Positions 1-7,042 of a stretch of DNA of 15,314 nt are shown here, piece by piece. The stretch is from NCBI GenBank assembly GCA_007119985.1, contig SKOQ01000185.1:1-15314 (forward strand). The letters are read 5' to 3'. The notes under the pieces are model-generated. The model ran no database searches. It was not told the DNA's origin and was given only the letters and a program-made list of their open reading frames with translations. The translations under genes and the position numbers were made by a program. Position 1 is the first letter of the stretch; every line of letters begins with the position of its first letter. The DNA comes from Marinospirillum sp. Lineage in GTDB: Bacteria; Pseudomonadota; Gammaproteobacteria; Pseudomonadales; Halomonadaceae.

Positions 1-927
1 AACAAAAGCCCCAGTATTGACATCAATGGTGGTCATGGCTTCAGTTTGGTCGATGACCAGATAGCCACCACACTTGAGCTGCACCTTACGGCCAAGCGCT
101 TTCTGGATCTCATCTTCCACGCTATAGAGATCAAAAATCGGCCGTTCGCCAGGATAGTACTCCAGCTTGCTTTCCAAACCCGGCACAAACTCATGCACAA
201 AATCAAGCAGACGCTGATAATTCTCGCGCGAATCGATACGAATCTTCTCTAGCTCTGGGCGAACAAAATCACGCATTGAGCGCATAAAAAGGGGCAAATC
301 TTCATAGACACAACGAATTCCCTGATCACGGGCCATGCGTCTTTCGACAGCCAACCACACGCGATGCAAAAAGTGAATGTCAGCTAAGACTTCTTCACTG
401 CCTGCACCTTCGGCTGCAGTGCGCAAGATAAAACCGCTGGCTTCATCGAGCTGTAACTCTTGTCTGGCCTGAGTGACCAAGGCTTTGAGTCTTTCTCTTT
501 CTTCATGCTGCTCAATGCGCTGCGACACCCCGACATGCGCTGTCTTGGGCATATAAACCAGATAACGTGATGGCAAAGAAAGATGCGTGGTCAGACGTGC
601 ACCCTTCGTCCCGATAGGGTCTTTGGTGACCTGCACGACTAAGCGCTGCCCTTCATGTAACAATGCAGCAATATTGGGTTCTTCTTGATGAGCCAACAGG
701 GGATGGGTAAGCTCGGCAACATGAATAAATGCGGCGCGATCTAAGCCTATATCCACAAAAGCGGCTTGCATACCAGGGAGAACACGCACCACCTTACCGC
801 AGTAGATGTTCCCAACGATACCGCGACGCCGAACCCGCTCAATATAGACCTCTTGTAGCACACCATTTTCGACCAGTGCCACACGGGTTTCCATCGGGGT
901 GATATTTATCAGCAGTTCTTCGCTCAT
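1..927 (-). CDS. rng: Ribonuclease G, 5' part (runs off the left edge)
   Basis: RNase G is a cytoplasmic endoribonuclease of the RNase E/G family that matures the 5' end of 16S rRNA and cuts some mRNAs. I translated this reading frame by hand: 309 residues are present, beginning MSEELLINITPMETRVA and ending TTIDVNTGAFV at the window edge. An S1-like RNA-binding segment lies at about residues 38-120 (NIYCGKVVRVLPGMQAAFVD onward). The catalytic-core motif GGYLVIDQTEAMTTIDVNTG is at about 287-306. Its Asp302 corresponds to the first magnesium-binding aspartate of the family; the second lies beyond the edge, as does the zinc-link region. The short N-terminus and lack of an extra scaffold domain fit RNase G better than RNase E. 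The ATG at 927 has a GGAG Shine-Dalgarno 8 bases upstream. The gene starts 24 bases after mreD and is probably co-transcribed with it. Confidence 0.95.
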   Translation of the reverse strand, partial: MSEELLINITPMETRVALVENGVLQEVYIERVRRRGIVGNIYCGKVVRVLPGMQAAFVDIGLDRAAFIHVAELTHPLLAHQEEPNIAALLHEGQRLVVQVTKDPIGTKGARLTTHLSLPSRYLVYMPKTAHVGVSQRIEQHEERERLKALVTQARQELQLDEASGFILRTAAEGAGSEEVLADIHFLHRVWLAVERRMARDQGIRCVYEDLPLFMRSMRDFVRPELEKIRIDSRENYQRLLDFVHEFVPGLESKLEYYPGERPIFDLYSVEDEIQKALGRKVQLKCGGYLVIDQTEAMTTIDVNTGAFV

Positions 928-951
928 CAACTCGACTCCAGCTTTTTAAAA

Positions 952-1440
952 TCAGATCAGGCTCAAGCGGCGCTTGAGACCTTGCATCAAGGTAAAAAGC
1001 CAAGGCCAGAGCACAGCGGAAATCAACGAGGGTAGCAACAAGTAGCTTAAACCCGCCATTGGCCCAAAAATACCCTGTAACCACTGAAAAACCAACTGCA
1101 CAATGCTTAAGAGGATAAAAACCAAAGCCGCCTGCTTAGGCAAGGAGTACATACGCACTCGCTGATAAAAGCGATTCCCTAGATAACCCAGCAGAGCAAA
1201 CACCAGCGCATTGTGCCCTAAGAGGGTGCCTTCAATCAGATCCAGCATCAGCCCCCAAAAAAAGCCGTGAAAAATACCCACACGCTGCGGCAGGCTTAAA
1301 GACCAAAACAAGAGCACCAAGCCTAGCCATTCGGGTCGAAAATAAAGCAGCGCTGTTTGCATCGGTAAGGCTTGTAAATAGAGCGCCAGCAAGAAGCTCA
1401 GCTGGATAAACCAAAAGCCATCAAATTGATTCTTTGCCAT
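952..1440 (-). CDS. mreD: Rod shape-determining membrane protein MreD
   Basis: MreD is an inner-membrane partner of MreB and MreC in the elongasome that directs lateral-wall peptidoglycan synthesis. The 162-residue product matches the usual MreD length. It is almost entirely hydrophobic, with about five or six membrane segments (roughly residues 8-24, 36-50, 54-68, 73-88, 101-120 and 132-152). The loop GLMLDLIEGTLLGHNAL at about 63-79 is the typical conserved MreD stretch. The C-terminus is basic (LKRRLSLI). The ATG shares one base with the mreC stop codon (TAATG), a classic translational-coupling arrangement. The gene follows mreC directly and precedes rng by 24 bases. Confidence 0.95.
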   Translation of the reverse strand: MAKNQFDGFWFIQLSFLLALYLQALPMQTALLYFRPEWLGLVLLFWSLSLPQRVGIFHGFFWGLMLDLIEGTLLGHNALVFALLGYLGNRFYQRVRMYSLPKQAALVFILLSIVQLVFQWLQGIFGPMAGLSYLLLPSLISAVLWPWLFTLMQGLKRRLSLI

Positions 1441-2309
1441 TAGATTCCTCGTTCAGCCTCTACCTCAGTTGCCGCTGGGCTCGGGCCTTGCAGCTGATGA
1501 GAAAGCAACAAGACATAGCGACTACGATCGAGCTGGGCTAAGGGCTCGGCCACAACATGCAAAAAAGGCTCGCCAGATTGATGACTAATTTGCGTAATTC
1601 TGGCAACAGGATAACCAAAGGGGAAGCGTCCACCTAAACCTGAGGCAATCAGTAGATCCCCTTCTTCAACATCCGCCGTTTCTGGTACATGAGGCAAGTA
1701 AAGGCGGTCAGCTCGCCCTGAGCCCTGCGCCACCAAACGCACACCATTGCGATTAATTTGAACAGGAATGGCATGATGCGCATCAGAGATCAGCAACAGG
1801 CGGCTGGTATAAGGGCTCACGGACACAATTTGCCCCATCACACCACTGGCATCCACCACAGGCTGGCCAAGATAAACGCCATCCTGACGGCCACGGTTGA
1901 TGATGACCTGCTGCGAGAAGGGATCATAGTTGATACCGATCAGCTCTGCCGTCAGAAAATCAATCTGGATACGCTCAGATGCATTCAGCAGCTCACGTAA
2001 GCGGATATTCTCCGCGACCACAGACGACATCGCTTGACTTCGCTCAGCAAGTAGCAAGGCTTGCGCTCTTAACTCGCGGTTTTCATCCAGCAGACTATTA
2101 CGATTGGTAAGGCTATCCGTCAGCCAAGCCACAAAGCGACTCGGCGCATCGGCAGCCCATTGGACAGGAGTGACCACCAAGGTCGCCCAAGAGCGGACAT
2201 AAGCGACTTCGGCCCAGCGATGTTCAGCGAACATCAGCGTCAAGCTGAGCACAAGCGCGCCCAGCAGACGATAACCGAGAAAAGGACCTTTTGCGAACAG
2301 CTGCTTAAT
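1440..2309 (-). CDS. mreC: Cell shape-determining protein MreC (non-ATG start, probably ATT)
   Basis: MreC is a bitopic inner-membrane protein whose periplasmic part links MreB filaments to the peptidoglycan synthases. From the preferred start it is 289 residues. It has a membrane anchor at about 11-28 (YRLLGALVLSLTLMFAE), a coiled coil at about 70-108 and the beta-rich MreC domain at about 110-275, including DGVYLGQPVVDASGVMGQIV and SGLGGRFPFGYPVA. There is no ATG near the 5' end. The frame opens after a TGA at 2349-2351, leaving TTG at 2342 or ATT at 2309. I prefer ATT: a GAGGA Shine-Dalgarno (2317-2321) sits 7 bases upstream, and IKQLFAKGPFLGYRL aligns residue for residue with the recalled E. 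coli N-terminus MKPIFSRGPSLQIRL. TTG at 2342 has no ribosome site and adds 11 residues the family lacks. The product is certain; the start is not. Confidence 0.93.
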   Translation of the reverse strand: MKQLFAKGPFLGYRLLGALVLSLTLMFAEHRWAEVAYVRSWATLVVTPVQWAADAPSRFVAWLTDSLTNRNSLLDENRELRAQALLLAERSQAMSSVVAENIRLRELLNASERIQIDFLTAELIGINYDPFSQQVIINRGRQDGVYLGQPVVDASGVMGQIVSVSPYTSRLLLISDAHHAIPVQINRNGVRLVAQGSGRADRLYLPHVPETADVEEGDLLIASGLGGRFPFGYPVARITQISHQSGEPFLHVVAEPLAQLDRSRYVLLLSHQLQGPSPAATEVEAERGI

Positions 2310-2316
2310 AACTCTA

Positions 2317-2321
2317 TCCTC
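2317..2321 (-). promoter_or_regulatory. Shine-Dalgarno of mreC, pointing to an ATT start
   Basis: GAGGA on the minus strand lies 7 bases before the ATT at 2307-2309 and inside the reading frame that would be opened by the TTG at 2342. No comparable purine motif lies 4-12 bases before that TTG. This site is the main sequence argument for the ATT start. Confidence 0.55.
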
Positions 2322-2371
2322 AGGCTGAAAATGGCTGGCCAAGCTTTTTCAAGCTCAGGCCCGAACGCAGA

Positions 2372-2395
2372 AACGCTCCCTAAGCTGGGAGCGTT
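2372..2395 (-). terminator. Hairpin between mreB and mreC (possible weak terminator or attenuator)
   Basis: A perfect 9-bp inverted repeat (AACGCTCCC and GGGAGCGTT) with a 6-base loop lies in the mreB-mreC gap. On the minus strand it is followed by only a short run of T (TTTCTGCG), so it is a weak intrinsic terminator at best. It could set the ratio of mreB to mreCD transcript or stabilise the 3' end of the mreB message. Structure is seen; function is inferred. Confidence 0.45.
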
Positions 2396-2398
2396 CTT

Positions 2399-2423
2399 AG
2401 CAGCAGCGATCTCATCTGCTGCT
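2399..2423 (-). other. Second hairpin in the mreB-mreC gap
   Basis: An 8-bp inverted repeat (AGCAGCAG and CTGCTGCT) with a 9-base loop begins 15 bases after the mreB stop codon on the minus strand. Only three bases separate it from the 9-bp hairpin at 2372-2395, so the mreB mRNA would leave the ribosome into two tandem stem-loops. It has no T tract of its own. It may act as an mRNA 3'-end stabiliser; the role is inferred. Confidence 0.4.
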
Positions 2424-2437
2424 TTGACCTTTTTAGC

Positions 2438-3475
2438 TTAGTCAGTCGCGAGCATGTCAAAGGTTTGCTGATCGATGAGCTCGAGAGCGCGGCCACCACC
2501 GAGGGCGACACAAGTCAGAGGATCTTCAGCAATAATGACAGGCAGACCGGTTTCCTCTGCGATCAGCTTGTCAATATCTCTCAACAGTGCACCGCCGCCA
2601 GTGAGCACCAAGCCGCGTTCGGCAATATCGGATGCCAGCTCTGGTGGAGATTGCTCTAGAGCGCTCTTCACAGCCTGCACAATAGAAGCCAGTGGCTCTT
2701 GCAAGGCTTCAAGAATCTCGTTTGAGTTCAGCGTAAAGCTGCGAGGAATCCCTTCTGCCAAATTGCGGCCACGAACATCAATCTCTTTCATTTCGCTGCC
2801 TGGGTAAGCACAGCCAATTTCCTGCTTGATTCTTTCTGCCGTTGCATCACCAATGAGGCTGCCATAATGGCGGCGGACATAGGCCACGATGGCTTCATCA
2901 AAGCGATCCCCTGCAATACGGACCGATTCAGAGTAGACCACACCATTTAACGAAATAATCGCAATCTCCGTGGTGCCACCACCGATATCCACCACCATCG
3001 AACCTTGGGCTTCTTCGACAGGTAAGCCTGCACCGATCGCAGCGGCCATAGGTTCCTCGATCAAGAAGACATCACGTGCGCCTGCACCGAGGGCAGATTC
3101 TTTGATCGCGCGGCGTTCAACCTGTGTTGACATGCAGGGCACACAGACTAAAACACGCGGGCTAGGCGTGAAGAAGCTATTATCGTGAACCTTGGAAATA
3201 AAGTGCTGCAGCATTTTCTCAGTAACATGAAAGTCAGCAATCACACCATCTTTCATCGGACGAATCGCCGTGATATTTCCTGGTGTCCGACCGAGCATCC
3301 GCTTGGCATCAAAGCCAACTGCAGCCACACTGCGCTGATTTCCGTGGTGACGAACGGCAACAACCGAGGGTTCATTCAAAACGATCCCTTTGCCGCGAAC
3401 ATAAATAAGAGTGTTTGCTGTTCCTAAATCGATTGACAAATCGCTGGAGAAAAAGCCTCTGAGACGTTTAATCAT
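2438..3475 (-). CDS. mreB: Rod shape-determining protein MreB (bacterial actin)
   Basis: MreB is the actin-like ATPase that polymerises under the inner membrane and positions the elongasome. The product is 345 residues, against about 347 in E. coli. It begins with a short amphipathic membrane-binding stretch (MIKRLRGFF). The phosphate-1 motif DLGTANT is at 16-22, and phosphate-2 (VVDIGGGTTEIAII) at about 161-174. The adenosine-contact region LTGGGALLRDI is at about 291-301. The EEPMAAAIGAGLPV stretch (140-153) is also typical of MreB. The ATG at 3475 has a modest upstream AGGT as ribosome site. The gene is first in the mreBCD-rng run and diverges from gatC across a 240-base region. About 130 bases with two hairpins separate it from the preferred mreC start, so it may be made in excess over MreC and MreD. 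Confidence 0.98.
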   Translation of the reverse strand: MIKRLRGFFSSDLSIDLGTANTLIYVRGKGIVLNEPSVVAVRHHGNQRSVAAVGFDAKRMLGRTPGNITAIRPMKDGVIADFHVTEKMLQHFISKVHDNSFFTPSPRVLVCVPCMSTQVERRAIKESALGAGARDVFLIEEPMAAAIGAGLPVEEAQGSMVVDIGGGTTEIAIISLNGVVYSESVRIAGDRFDEAIVAYVRRHYGSLIGDATAERIKQEIGCAYPGSEMKEIDVRGRNLAEGIPRSFTLNSNEILEALQEPLASIVQAVKSALEQSPPELASDIAERGLVLTGGGALLRDIDKLIAEETGLPVIIAEDPLTCVALGGGRALELIDQQTFDMLATD

Positions 3476-3517
3476 GCTTATGGTGACCTATCCTAATGAA
3501 TCCCTACACTTGGCGGA

Positions 3518-3546
3518 ACTCTAGCAATCCAGTGGGTTCAGGGCAA
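3518..3546 (-). promoter_or_regulatory. Likely sigma-70 promoter of mreB
   Basis: On the minus strand TTGCCC (3541-3546) is followed after exactly 17 bases by TAGAGT (3518-3523). The TG one base before the hexamer makes an extended -10 (TGCTAGAGT). Transcription would start near 3511, leaving a leader of about 36 bases before the mreB ATG. The -35 is only 4/6, so the extended -10 carries much of the case. Confidence 0.45.
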
Positions 3547-3661
3547 CAACTTTACAGGCAAACGCCGCAGATAAAAATAGCCGTTACAAAAATGCGTTAA
3601 AAAACTCAGATAAAGCGACAGACGCCTGATCAATATCAACTCCGCGCGCCAAGGGTAAATA

Positions 3662-3670
3662 TGCTATTCT
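3662..3670 (+). promoter_or_regulatory. Likely extended -10 promoter of gatCAB
   Basis: TGCTATTCT fits the extended -10 consensus TGnTATnnT. It lies about 45 bases upstream of the gatC ATG, giving a predicted start near 3677. No good -35 hexamer is found 16-18 bases upstream, as is common for extended -10 promoters. Confidence 0.4.
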
Positions 3671-3715
3671 TGGCAGCTTTGAGCTTGGATACAAATAGAC
3701 GCTGAGGATTTGTGA

Positions 3716-4000
3716 ATGCTAACCACTGATGATGTATATAAAGCTGCCCAGCTGGCACGCCTGAGCCTTGAACAAGACAAGGCGGCCAGTACCACCCAAG
3801 CGATTGCCAATATTCTTGATCTGGTGGATCAAATGCAAAGCCTCGACACCACTGATGTAGAGCCCATGGCCCATCCTATGGATGCGACCCAAAGACTGCG
3901 GATTGATGAAGTGACAGAAGTCAATCAGCGCGAGCTGCTCCAAGCCCAAGCGCCTGCCATCGAGCAAGGCTTATTCCTGGTGCCGCGCGTCATTGAATAA
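3716..4000 (+). CDS. gatC: Asp/Glu-tRNA amidotransferase subunit GatC
   Basis: GatC is the small subunit of the GatCAB complex. It wraps around GatA and GatB and stabilises the assembly that amidates misacylated Asp-tRNA(Asn) or Glu-tRNA(Gln). The 94-residue product has the family's length. Its layout is typical: the N-terminal helix DVYKAAQLARLSL, the segment ANILDLVDQMQSLDTTDVEPMAHP (about 31-54), and the C-terminal GLFLVPRVIE. The ATG at 3716 follows a GAGGA ribosome site (3704-3708) with 7-base spacing. The gene is first of three gat genes on the plus strand. A 68-base gap with a terminator-like hairpin separates it from gatA. Confidence 0.96.
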   Translation: MLTTDDVYKAAQLARLSLEQDKAASTTQAIANILDLVDQMQSLDTTDVEPMAHPMDATQRLRIDEVTEVNQRELLQAQAPAIEQGLFLVPRVIE

Positions 4001-4020
4001 ACATCACGTTTTTTGAATAG

Positions 4021-4048
4021 AACGGCGCTAGAGACAGCGCGGTTTTTT
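4021..4048 (+). terminator. Intrinsic-terminator-like hairpin between gatC and gatA
   Basis: GCGCT (4025-4029) pairs with AGCGC (4036-4040) around a 6-base loop. The stem extends by three more pairs beyond a G-G mismatch and runs into T6 at 4043-4048. This has the form of an intrinsic terminator but lies inside an operon whose products assemble 1:1:1. It ends 10 bases before the gatA ribosome site, so it may be a leaky attenuator. Function is inferred. Confidence 0.5.
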
Positions 4049-4068
4049 AATTGATTTTAGGATATTGC

Positions 4069-5520
4069 ATGCTAGAGCTAAGCCTTCAACAAATGGCCCA
4101 GGGCCTTGCCGAGCGCAAGTTTTCGAGCGTTGAGCTGACCCAAGCCTTTTTAACGCAAACCAAAAAACTCAACCCGCAGATCAATGCACTGATCACCATC
4201 ACTGAAGAGCAGGCCCTCGCGGCGGCACAACAGGCTGATCGTCGCATTGCCGCAGAAGAGGCGACGCCACTGACTGGCATCCCCATTGCACACAAGGATC
4301 TCTTTTGCACCCAGGGCGTCAAAACCACCTGCGCCTCTAAAATGCTCGACAACTTCACTGCGCCCTACTCGGCCACTCTGGTCGACAAGCTTGAGCAGGC
4401 GGGTGCTGTCTCGATCGGCAAAACCAATATGGATGAGTTCGCCATGGGCTCATCGAACGAGAACTCCTTCTACGGCCCCTGCAAAAATCCCTGGGATCTG
4501 AAAGCCGTTCCTGGCGGCTCCTCTGGTGGCTCCGCCGCCGCCGTCGCCGCACGCATGATCCCTGCAGCAACCGGCTCAGATACTGGCGGCTCTATTCGTC
4601 AGCCAGCCGCTTTCTGTGGCATCACCGGCCTCAAGCCCACCTATGGCCGTGTTTCACGCTGGGGGATGATTGCCTATGCCTCTAGCCTGGATCAAGCTGG
4701 TCCTATGGCACGCTCTGCAGAAGACTGCGCCTTGTTGCTACAGCAGATGGCGGGCTTTGATCCTAAAGATTCCACCAGTATCCAGCGCGCTGTTCCCGAT
4801 TACCTGAATCTGTTGGATGAACCCCTTCAGGGGCTGACACTGGGCTTACCCCAGGAGTATTTCGGCGCTGATCTTAACCCTGAAGTGGCGGAGCGTATTC
4901 ATGCCGCGATTGGCGAGCTGGAGAAACTCGGTGCACGCGTTAAAGAAGTCAGCCTACCTCTAACCCGCATGGCCATTCCAGCCTACTATGTCATTGCTCC
5001 CGCTGAGGCCAGCTCCAACCTATCACGCTTTGATGGTGTGCGCTTTGGTCACCGCTGTGCCGATCCCAAAGATCTAGAAGATCTCTACAAACGCTCACGC
5101 AGCGAAGGCTTTGGTGAGGAAGTGCAGCGCCGCATTCTGGTGGGCACCTATGCCCTTTCAGAAGGCTTTTATGACGCTTATTACCGCAAGGCTCAGCAGG
5201 TGCGCCGCTTGATCACGCAAGACTTTATGAAAGCCTTCAATGAAGTAGATCTGCTCGTGGCCCCCACCGCACCCAGCCCCGCTTTTGATCTGGGGAGCAA
5301 AACCAGCGATCCAGTGCAGATGTACCTCGAAGACATCTATACCCTCGGCGTCAACTTGGCTGGCTTACCCGCACTTTCAACGCCCGTTGGCCAGGTCGCA
5401 GGGCGGCCGGTTGGGTTACAGTTGATCGGGAATCACTTTGATGAAGGGCGTCTGCTGAACGTAGCGCACCAGCTCCAACAAGTGACTGATTTCCACCTCC
5501 AAGCACCGGCCCTGGTGTAA
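4069..5520 (+). CDS. gatA: Asp/Glu-tRNA amidotransferase subunit GatA (glutaminase)
   Basis: GatA hydrolyses glutamine and passes the ammonia through a tunnel to GatB for amidation of Asp-tRNA(Asn) or Glu-tRNA(Gln). The 483-residue product is an amidase-signature enzyme. The catalytic Ser-cisSer-Lys triad is visible as Lys76 (GIPIAHKDLF), cis-Ser151 (PGGSSGGSAAAVAA) and nucleophile Ser175 (TGSDTGGSIRQPAA). The stretches NMDEFAMGSSNENS, LKPTYGRVSRWGMIAYASS and YYVIAPAEASSNLSRFDGVR are also diagnostic of GatA. I chose ATG 4069 because AGGA (4059-4062) lies 6 bases upstream and MLELSLQQMAQ fits the family start. A TTG at 4051 would add six unsupported residues. gatB follows after 31 bases. Confidence 0.97.
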   Translation: MLELSLQQMAQGLAERKFSSVELTQAFLTQTKKLNPQINALITITEEQALAAAQQADRRIAAEEATPLTGIPIAHKDLFCTQGVKTTCASKMLDNFTAPYSATLVDKLEQAGAVSIGKTNMDEFAMGSSNENSFYGPCKNPWDLKAVPGGSSGGSAAAVAARMIPAATGSDTGGSIRQPAAFCGITGLKPTYGRVSRWGMIAYASSLDQAGPMARSAEDCALLLQQMAGFDPKDSTSIQRAVPDYLNLLDEPLQGLTLGLPQEYFGADLNPEVAERIHAAIGELEKLGARVKEVSLPLTRMAIPAYYVIAPAEASSNLSRFDGVRFGHRCADPKDLEDLYKRSRSEGFGEEVQRRILVGTYALSEGFYDAYYRKAQQVRRLITQDFMKAFNEVDLLVAPTAPSPAFDLGSKTSDPVQMYLEDIYTLGVNLAGLPALSTPVGQVAGRPVGLQLIGNHFDEGRLLNVAHQLQQVTDFHLQAPALV

Positions 5521-5551
5521 TACTTCACTGATGAATGAAAGGTTAGCGACT

Positions 5552-6997
5552 ATGCAATGGGAAGCGGTGATCGGGCTTGAAGTCCACGTCCAACTTGCAA
5601 CACAATCTAAGATTTTTTCCGGTGCCAGCACCACCTATGGTGCCGAACCCAACACTCAAGCCTGCGTCATTGATTTAGGCATGCCGGGCGTTTTGCCAGT
5701 GTTGAATGAAAAAGCCGTTGAGATGGCGATCAAATTTGGCCTCGCCACCCATGCTGACATTCCACAGCGCTCCGTCTTTGAACGCAAAAACTACTTTTAT
5801 CCTGACCTCCCTAAGGGCTACCAAACCAGCCAGATGGCAGAGCCAATCGTCGGTCCAGGCTATGTTGACATTCCTCTTGAAGAGGGCGGCACCAAGCGGA
5901 TTCGCATCCACCACGCCCACCTTGAAGAAGATGCAGGAAAAAGCCTGCATGAAGACTTTCATGGTATGACCGGCGTGGATCTCAACCGCGCAGGCACACC
6001 CCTGCTAGAGATCGTTTCTGATCCCGATATGAACTCCGCTAAAGAAGCCGTCGCTTATTTGAAGGCGATTCATGCACTGGTGACTTATCTGGGCATTTCC
6101 GACGGCAATATGGCCGAAGGCTCGCTACGCTGTGATGCCAACGTCTCGGTACGTCCAAAAGGGCAAGAAGCGCTCGGAACACGCTGCGAGATCAAAAACG
6201 TTAACTCTTTCCGTTTTGTTGAAAAAGCCATCAACCATGAGATTCAGCGTCAGATCGAGCTGATCGAAGACGGCGGCCGTGTAATTCAGCAAACGCGCCT
6301 CTACGATCCTGATTTGGATGAAACACGGGCGATGCGCTCCAAGGAAGAAGCCAACGACTATCGCTACTTCCCCTGCCCTGATCTGCTGCCCGTCGTCCTG
6401 GATACAGCCTATATTGAGCATCTGCGCGAGCAATTGCCTGAGCTGCCTGAACAAAAACGCCAACGCTTTACCGAGCAGCTGGGGCTTTCTGCCTATGATG
6501 CTGGCGTGCTCTCAAGCAGCCGTGCACTGGCTGACTATTTTGATCGCGTGGTTGAGCTATGTGGCGATGCCAAATTAGCGGCCAACTGGATCACCGGAGA
6601 ACTGGCTGCCCAGCTCAATCGTGAAGGTCTGGATATCGAGCAGGCACCTGTTGCCCCTGAGCAGCTCGCGGGTCTGATCAAACGCTTACAGGATGACACC
6701 ATCAATGGGAAGGCCGCCAAGCAAGTCTTTGCTGGCCTCTGGTCTGGTGAAGGCCATACCGCAGATGAGATCATTGATGCGCGCGGCTTGAAGCAGGTCA
6801 CCGACACAGGAGCGATCGAGGCGATTATTGATCAAGTCCTCGCTGACAACCCGACTCAGGTTGAGCAGTATCGCAGCGCAGAACCAGACAAGCGCGGCAA
6901 GATGATTGGCTTCTTTGTCGGTCAGGTGATGAAGGCCTCGAAAGGCACCGCCAACCCACAGACAGTCAACCAGCTGTTGGCACAAAAGCTGGCTTAG
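5552..6997 (+). CDS. gatB: Asp/Glu-tRNA amidotransferase subunit GatB (tRNA-dependent kinase/transamidase)
   Basis: GatB activates the tRNA-bound Asp or Glu with ATP and transfers ammonia from GatA, giving Asn-tRNA(Asn) or Gln-tRNA(Gln). The 481-residue length is normal. Visible family features are MQWEAVIGLEVHVQL at the start, KNYFYPDLPKGYQTSQ (79-94), HLEEDAGKSLHED (123-135), the signature VDLNRAGTPLLEIV (142-155) and EANDYRYFPCPDLLPV in the cradle domain. The helical tRNA-binding tail ends in the GatB/YqeY domain (about 335-481). I chose ATG 5552 because AAAGG at 5538-5542 lies 9 bases upstream and MQWE is the family start. ATG 5531 has no ribosome site. It is the last gene of the gat operon and converges on the gcr-like gene. 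Confidence 0.97.
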   Translation: MQWEAVIGLEVHVQLATQSKIFSGASTTYGAEPNTQACVIDLGMPGVLPVLNEKAVEMAIKFGLATHADIPQRSVFERKNYFYPDLPKGYQTSQMAEPIVGPGYVDIPLEEGGTKRIRIHHAHLEEDAGKSLHEDFHGMTGVDLNRAGTPLLEIVSDPDMNSAKEAVAYLKAIHALVTYLGISDGNMAEGSLRCDANVSVRPKGQEALGTRCEIKNVNSFRFVEKAINHEIQRQIELIEDGGRVIQQTRLYDPDLDETRAMRSKEEANDYRYFPCPDLLPVVLDTAYIEHLREQLPELPEQKRQRFTEQLGLSAYDAGVLSSSRALADYFDRVVELCGDAKLAANWITGELAAQLNREGLDIEQAPVAPEQLAGLIKRLQDDTINGKAAKQVFAGLWSGEGHTADEIIDARGLKQVTDTGAIEAIIDQVLADNPTQVEQYRSAEPDKRGKMIGFFVGQVMKASKGTANPQTVNQLLAQKLA

Positions 6998-7007
6998 TGC
7001 AGTACAG

Positions 7008-7042
7008 GCCACTCGTTGTATCAGACCGACGCAGCGAGTGGC
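7008..7042. terminator. Hairpin between the convergent gatB and gcr-like genes
   Basis: An 11-bp inverted repeat with one G-T pair (GCCACTCGTTG and CAGCGAGTGGC) and a 13-base loop fills most of the 69-base gap between two converging genes. Neither strand has a T tract after the stem. A two-way transcription end is likely from position, but this is not a canonical intrinsic terminator. Confidence 0.4.

Noticed and set aside
2372..2440. In-frame open continuation past the mreB stop (an Ala/Lys-rich stretch), possibly a readthrough extension
   Set aside because: MreB already has full family length with its usual end, the stop is TAA, and the continuation runs through the hairpins into the mreC region out of frame. 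Chance openness is the simpler reading.
2160..2441. Plus-strand open frame of 93 codons across the mreC start and the mreB-mreC gap
   Set aside because: Overlaps the well-supported mreC N-terminus and the hairpins. The hairpin repeats account for its gap part.
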